A DNA stretch of 64,000 bases. Source: Paenibacillus_E sp040812395. GTDB taxonomy: Bacteria; Bacillota; Bacilli; Paenibacillales; NBRC-103111. Below the pieces are notes generated by a model that was given only the letters and a program-made list of their open reading frames with translations, did not search any database and was not told the origin of the DNA. The DNA is taken from contig NZ_JBFNXH010000014.1 in assembly GCF_040812395.1 (NCBI RefSeq), forward strand, positions 1-64,000, in the 5' to 3' direction. The position numbers were made by a program, and so were the translations under genes. This document shows, one piece after another, positions 60,231 through 64,000 of this stretch; within the stretch, counting starts at the first letter, position 1, and every line of letters begins with the position of its first letter.

Positions 60231-60244
60231 TAAGTGCCTACTTA
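60231..60244. promoter_or_regulatory. Palindrome between HxlR and oxidoreductase genes
   Basis: TAAGT-GCCT-ACTTA is a perfect 5-bp inverted repeat with a 4-bp spacer in the divergent promoter region; a candidate HxlR operator. Confidence 0.45.
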
Positions 60245-60305
60245 CCTAATTTTAGTTGATGAATTATTATATGTCTATATCGAGCGATGAAGGAGAGAAC
60301 ACGAA

Positions 60306-61319
60306 ATGAAAGTTATTCAAATCCAAGGTGGTTATGGTCTCACAAATGTCAAGCAGGCAGAACGTCAAATGCCAGTTCTGGGTCCGAATGAGGTGCTGAT
60401 CAAGATTCGTGCCGTTTCCCTGAATTCCCGTGATCTTGGCGTTATTGCAGGTTATTATCAGCCTGATCTGTCAAACCCGCTTATACTTACTTCGGACGCT
60501 GTCGGAGAAGTTGTTGCTCTTGGAGATCAAGTATCCAGGTTTACCATTGGCCAAAGGGTTAGCGGCATTTTTACTCAAAGTTGGATTTCTGGCGAAGCGA
60601 CCACAGCGAACTGGATCAGTACGCTCGGCAGTCCGCTAGATGGCATGCTGGCTGAATATGTAGTTTTACCTGAGCAAGGTCTCGTGCATGTGCCGAATTA
60701 TTTGTCAGATGCAGAGGCGGCGACACTTCCATGCGCCGGAGTAACGGCATGGCATGCGATTGTCGAACAAGGGGGTGTCAAAGCTGGGGATACGGTAGTT
60801 GTGCAAGGAACTGGAGGCGTCTCCTTGTTCGCGCTTCAAATTGCCAAGCTACAAGGCGCATCTGTAATCGTTACGTCGAGCAGTGACGAGAAGCTGGGGA
60901 AAGCACGTCAACTTGGCGCGGATTTCGGCATCAATTACAGGCTGAATCCTGAATGGGATAAAGAGGTGCTGAAGCTTACGAATAACCGAGGCGCAGACCA
61001 TATTATTGATGTGGGCGGGGCGGCAACACTGAATCAATCGATTACAGCGCTTCGCGTTGGCGGTCAAATCAGTATCGTCGGACTCCTTTCCGGCGGCTCG
61101 GTGGAGGGCTTCAATGTGGTGCCCGCTATTTTGCGCAGGGCACGGCTGCAGGCCATCAATGTTGGAAGCAGAGAGATGTTTGAATCCATGAACCGTGCAA
61201 TTACGCAGCATAAGCTTCGTCCCGTCGTTGATCGCATTTTTCCATTTGATCAGGCTATTGACGCTTTGGATTACTTGGAGAATGGATCGTATTTCGGCAA
61301 GATTTGCATAGTGATCTGA
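60306..61319 (+). CDS. Zinc-less medium-chain oxidoreductase (quinone reductase-like)
   Basis: A 337-residue MDR-superfamily enzyme: N-terminal GroES-like fold (LGPNEVLIKIRAVSLNSRDL), cofactor loop VVVQGTGGVSLFALQIAK and SSSDEKLGKARQLGAD; zinc-ligand Cys residues are absent, as in quinone oxidoreductases. Divergent from the HxlR gene, which likely controls it. It would reduce quinones or reactive carbonyls with NADPH. Confidence 0.88.
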   Translation: MKVIQIQGGYGLTNVKQAERQMPVLGPNEVLIKIRAVSLNSRDLGVIAGYYQPDLSNPLILTSDAVGEVVALGDQVSRFTIGQRVSGIFTQSWISGEATTANWISTLGSPLDGMLAEYVVLPEQGLVHVPNYLSDAEAATLPCAGVTAWHAIVEQGGVKAGDTVVVQGTGGVSLFALQIAKLQGASVIVTSSSDEKLGKARQLGADFGINYRLNPEWDKEVLKLTNNRGADHIIDVGGAATLNQSITALRVGGQISIVGLLSGGSVEGFNVVPAILRRARLQAINVGSREMFESMNRAITQHKLRPVVDRIFPFDQAIDALDYLENGSYFGKICIVI

Positions 61320-61352
61320 TATACAAAAAACACCATTGTTTCTCATTCTTAC

Positions 61353-61381
61353 AAAGGAGCAGCTACAACAGCTGCTCCTTT
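61353..61381 (+). terminator. Terminator after oxidoreductase
   Basis: AAAGGAGCAGCT pairs with AGCTGCTCCTTT around a five-base loop. Confidence 0.8.
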
Positions 61382-61487
61382 GACTTGTTCAGACTTGTGG
61401 AAAAAAAAGTAAATAAAGCAGGATAATTAAGGAAACCATCGAATTCATATCGAGTCTAAACGTTTCATTTAATCGCAGAGGTGTTAT

Positions 61488-62444
61488 ATGGAGAGTCTTA
61501 ATAAAAAAAGATTAACGGATAAAGAGATGAGAGCAGTCGTATTTCAAACTTTTAGCCAATCCTTTCAATCTGCAAAAGAACTCTCGGATGGGTGGGCCAA
61601 TATGGCTTATTCCATTTTATTAGACGATGGAAGAGACGTAGTCTTGAAGGTGGCACCTTCCAAAGATAGGCTTCTTATGCGCTGTGAGAAAAACAATATG
61701 AGCACCGAAGTTGAGGCTTTGCGGATAGTTGCTCAGACAGAAGGTTTGCCCGTTCCTCGAATCTACGCTTACGATCCTTCATGCAGTTTGATTTCGTCTG
61801 AATATTTCTTCATGGAGTATGTGAAGGGCACCCCCCTGAATAAAGTGAAATCGTCCCTGACAGTCGAAGAAAAGGAAAAAATCGAAAAGCAGCTAGGCGT
61901 GTATAGTAGTTGGATTCACACTTACAAAAGTACCCAATTCGGCTATTTCAACAAGGAAGGCGGCCGGAAGATGACATGGTCGGAAGCATTCGTGGCCATG
62001 ATCGATGATGTGCTAAGCGATGGGAAGGATGCTGACGTGATTTTGCCGGTGCCTTATTCGGTTATCGAGAAAGAAATCATCAGAAATCAGGATGCGTTAT
62101 CTGATGTAAAGGATGCATGCCTGGTACATTGGGATTTATGGGACGGAAATGTGTTTATTCATGAGGGAGATGTTTCCGGCATTGTCGATTTTGAACGAGC
62201 TTTTTGGGGAGAACCGTTAATCGAGTTTTATTTTGGCCGACTTGGCAGAACGATTGCTTTTGAACAAGGCTATGGAAAAAGTATGAAAACGGATACCGAG
62301 CGGAGAAGAAGAGCTCTGTACGACCTATATTTGGATCTTATATTGGTTATTGAATGCACTTATCGAAAGTATGATAATCAGGAACATATCAAATGGACGT
62401 ATGATAATTTCAAAGAAGGGTTCCGCTATTTGCAGGCCCAATAA
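61488..62444 (+). CDS. APH-family kinase
   Basis: A 318-residue protein of the aminoglycoside phosphotransferase/choline-kinase fold: LKVAPSKDRL (ATP Lys), EYFFMEYVKGTPL hinge, catalytic loop VHWDLWDGNVF and metal Asp in GIVDFERAF. The family phosphorylates many small hydroxyl compounds; true resistance cannot be claimed. It is a single gene, followed at once by an AraC tail remnant. Confidence 0.8.
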   Translation: MESLNKKRLTDKEMRAVVFQTFSQSFQSAKELSDGWANMAYSILLDDGRDVVLKVAPSKDRLLMRCEKNNMSTEVEALRIVAQTEGLPVPRIYAYDPSCSLISSEYFFMEYVKGTPLNKVKSSLTVEEKEKIEKQLGVYSSWIHTYKSTQFGYFNKEGGRKMTWSEAFVAMIDDVLSDGKDADVILPVPYSVIEKEIIRNQDALSDVKDACLVHWDLWDGNVFIHEGDVSGIVDFERAFWGEPLIEFYFGRLGRTIAFEQGYGKSMKTDTERRRRALYDLYLDLILVIECTYRKYDNQEHIKWTYDNFKEGFRYLQAQ

Positions 62445-62446
62445 AT

Positions 62447-62566
62447 ATAGGGGCCGTTCATGACGTTGCTGCAGCACTAGGTTTCAGCGACCAGAGCCAT
62501 TTGCATCGCCATTTCAAACGTATTCTGGGGGTCACACCACGAGAATTTGTGCGTCAATCCCGATAG
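62447..62566 (+). pseudogene. AraC-family regulator, C-terminal remnant
   Basis: A 39-codon frame, starting two bases after the APH-like stop, reads VHDVAAALGFSDQSHLHRHFKRILGVTPREFVRQSR, the second helix-turn-helix of AraC/XylS regulators (IA..lGFsdqSyfsR.FKk..G.tP.ey). No start or N-terminus is present, so it is the stub of a lost gene, cut by a deletion that now joins it to the APH-like gene. Confidence 0.72.
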
Positions 62567-62682
62567 CGCAATAGGCTAGTATAAACCATTAGCATTAGAA
62601 CTCTTGTCCCTTTTGTGGATGAGAGTTTTATTTATTATCACATTCAGTGCGTATTCGTTTGAGAATTTTCGAAAAATAAGAC

Positions 62683-62713
62683 TTGCAGGTGACGTTACGT
62701 AACCTCCTATAAT
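62683..62713 (+). promoter_or_regulatory. MerR-type promoter with 19-bp spacer and dyad
   Basis: TTGCAG (62683-62688) and TATAAT (62708-62713) are separated by exactly 19 bp, the overlong spacer typical of MerR-activated promoters. The spacer is filled by AGGTGACGTTACGTAACCT (62687-62705), an interrupted palindrome with arms matching at 8 of 9 positions. This fits autoregulation by the MerR-type protein encoded next. Confidence 0.8.
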
Positions 62714-62757
62714 GTTAAATATAAGGTTGACACCATGTTGAGATGAGGAGGAAGAAA

Positions 62758-63951
62758 ATGGCATCGGAGGCTTTCCTAACAACAGGACAAATTGCCCAAC
62801 GGACAGGGATGACGCTTAGGACCTTACGATATTACGATCAGATCGGTTTACTGTCTCCTCCAAAGATCAATGATACTTCTGCCAGAAGGTACAGCAAAGA
62901 GGACTTAATCCGGCTACAGAAGATTCAGATCTTGAAGTATATTGGACTTAGCCTTCAAGAGATCAAGAGAGTAATGAAGGAAGAATCGCAATCCGAACTT
63001 GATCTTAGAAGCTCCCTAAGCGTGCAAAGAGAGGTCCTTCGTCATAAAATTGCCCATATGGAATATTTGCTTAAAGCGATTCATCAAGCGATGAATATGA
63101 TGAATGGCAGTCCAAAGAAGCTGGATTGGAGCCATTTAACCGATTTAATTCATGCCGTTAACACAGAAAAAGATTGGGTAGAACAGTACCATACAGCTAC
63201 GCGCCTGCAAACGAGAATACAGCTGTATGACAAATTTAGCGTGAACCAGATGGGATGGCATCGTTGGTTATTTGAGTATTTGATTCAGCTTCCCGGATGC
63301 AATGTATTAGAGCTCGGTTGTGGGGACGGCGCATTGTGGAGCAGGAACTTAGACCGGATTCCGCCGAATTGGAGGATTACTATCTCTGACATTTCGAATG
63401 GCATGCTGGAGGAAGCGCGAAGAAATCTTGCCGGAAACCATTCGCAATTTAAGTTCCTATTCGCCGATTCGCAGGATATTCCGTTCCATGACGAACAATT
63501 TGATATCGTGATTGCGAATAACATGCTATATCATGTTCCTGACATTTCAAAAACATTATCTGAAATCCATCGTGTTCTAAAACATGGAGGCGTATTTTGC
63601 ACCTCTACGATGAGCAAACGGCATCTCCAGGAAGTGGAGGAAATGGCGCAAACATTTGACCCGGAAATTCAGGTGCTGGATCGTGTGATTGAGCGATTCC
63701 AACTGGATCATGCTTCGGAAATTCTATCCCACTTGTTCAGTGAAGTGGAATTATTTCGTTACGACGATTATTTGCTAGTTACAGAAGTTCAACCACTAAT
63801 CTATTACATGACCTCAACGCCCATGAATGCCCGAGAACGGCTTACTGGGGACAAATTGCATCATTTTACATGCTATTTAGAGGCTCTATTGGAACGTGAA
63901 GGACAGCTTCATATTACCAAAGATATTGGAATTTTATTAGGGAGGAAATAA
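62758..63951 (+). CDS. MerR-type regulator fused to SAM methyltransferase
   Basis: A 397-residue fusion. Residues 1-115 form a MerR DNA-binding domain (TGQIAQRTGMTLRTLRYYDQIGLLSP, then RLQKIQILKYIGLSLQEIKRVM) with a coiled-coil dimer helix. From about 160 a class I methyltransferase domain follows (VLELGCGDGALW motif I, SDISNGMLEEARRNL motif II, ANNMLYHVPDISKTLSEIHRVLKHGG). Most MerR proteins carry a small effector domain, so an enzyme as the sensor is unusual; SAM or a methyl acceptor may be the signal. The ATG at 62758 follows GAGGAGGAAG. Promoter and dyad upstream fit autocontrol. Confidence 0.85.
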   Translation: MASEAFLTTGQIAQRTGMTLRTLRYYDQIGLLSPPKINDTSARRYSKEDLIRLQKIQILKYIGLSLQEIKRVMKEESQSELDLRSSLSVQREVLRHKIAHMEYLLKAIHQAMNMMNGSPKKLDWSHLTDLIHAVNTEKDWVEQYHTATRLQTRIQLYDKFSVNQMGWHRWLFEYLIQLPGCNVLELGCGDGALWSRNLDRIPPNWRITISDISNGMLEEARRNLAGNHSQFKFLFADSQDIPFHDEQFDIVIANNMLYHVPDISKTLSEIHRVLKHGGVFCTSTMSKRHLQEVEEMAQTFDPEIQVLDRVIERFQLDHASEILSHLFSEVELFRYDDYLLVTEVQPLIYYMTSTPMNARERLTGDKLHHFTCYLEALLEREGQLHITKDIGILLGRK

Positions 63952-63956
63952 TTAAC

Positions 63957-64000
63957 ATGTTAAACCTTGAGAACCCGCAAATACGAATATTGAAAAAAGA
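63957..64000 (+). CDS. Partial gene at window end
   Basis: ATG five bases after the MerR-fusion stop, behind GGGAGGAAATAATTAAC, reading MLNLENPQIRILKK to the window edge. It is coupled to the preceding gene and may be its target, but too little is visible to name it. Confidence 0.5.
   Translation, partial: MLNLENPQIRILKK

Noticed and set aside
60849..61346. Minus-strand ORF of 165 residues
   Set aside because: Antisense to the oxidoreductase gene with its clear MDR motifs.
1..64000. CRISPR arrays, tRNA or rRNA genes, prophage
   Set aside because: No regularly spaced direct repeats, no cloverleaf-like sequences and no phage structural genes were seen; the ClpP-like gene alone is not evidence of a phage.

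Overview
The window looks like chromosomal DNA of a low-to-medium G+C, spore-forming Bacillales bacterium, most likely Paenibacillus or a close relative. The pointers are strong AGGAGG ribosome sites, a CgeB-type spore glycosyltransferase, a complete mmg-type methylcitrate operon with a cre-like box, YneQ-, YfmM-, YwqA/YwqB- and DUF2653-like Bacillus families, and an IS91-type remnant. No rRNA, tRNA, CRISPR array or intact mobile element was seen. All family names come from reading motifs; no database search was run.

Layout. 1-7.5 kb: PAP2 phosphatase, a CidR/CidA/CidB set, an MtaD-like deaminase, small conserved unknowns, a repeat-rich gap and a CgeB-like gene. 7.5-14.4 kb: one six-gene operon (mmgC-D-E-prpB-A-B) for short-chain acyl-CoA oxidation and the 2-methylcitrate route. 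14.4-24.4 kb: a ClpP-fold protease, a MarR/MFS pair under a textbook promoter, a DUF2653 pair, a broken Calx-beta gene, a PDZ/Lon-type membrane protease, a copper-amine-oxidase-N-like protein, a YfmM-type ABC-F protein and a cupin. 24.4-29 kb: a SWIM/SNF2 pair. 29-31 kb: an oligopeptide-type binding protein.

31-41.5 kb holds the most unusual block. A divergent PaaX-type regulator faces a tightly spaced series: left-handed beta-helix acyltransferase, UGT-like glycosyltransferase, MFS pump, a 743-residue double toroid protein (epimerase-like barrel plus prenyltransferase-type repeats), a chorismate-lyase-like protein, RmlB, RmlA and a second MFS pump. I read it as a candidate pathway for an acylated, glycosylated hydroxybenzoate-type metabolite. 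It is followed at 41.5-46.7 kb by a sulfur-scavenging-type operon (two flavin monooxygenases, a binding protein, two permeases, no ATPase) that ends at a decayed IS91 element.

46.8-64 kb is a patchwork: remnants (IS91, MreB-like, AraC tail), a dispersed repeat also found near 6 kb, two SDRs with an MmyB-type regulator, GNAT and VOC enzymes, a VanRS/PhoPR-like two-component system with a small lipoprotein, an LLM oxidoreductase, a pentapeptide-repeat protein, an HxlR/oxidoreductase pair, an APH-like kinase, and a MerR-methyltransferase fusion with a classic 19-bp-spacer promoter. Several small genes were found by eye: a zinc-ribbon protein (48220), a putative secreted peptide (58517, minus strand), a 31-residue ORF (56671) and a Cys-containing 44-residue ORF (7477, minus strand).
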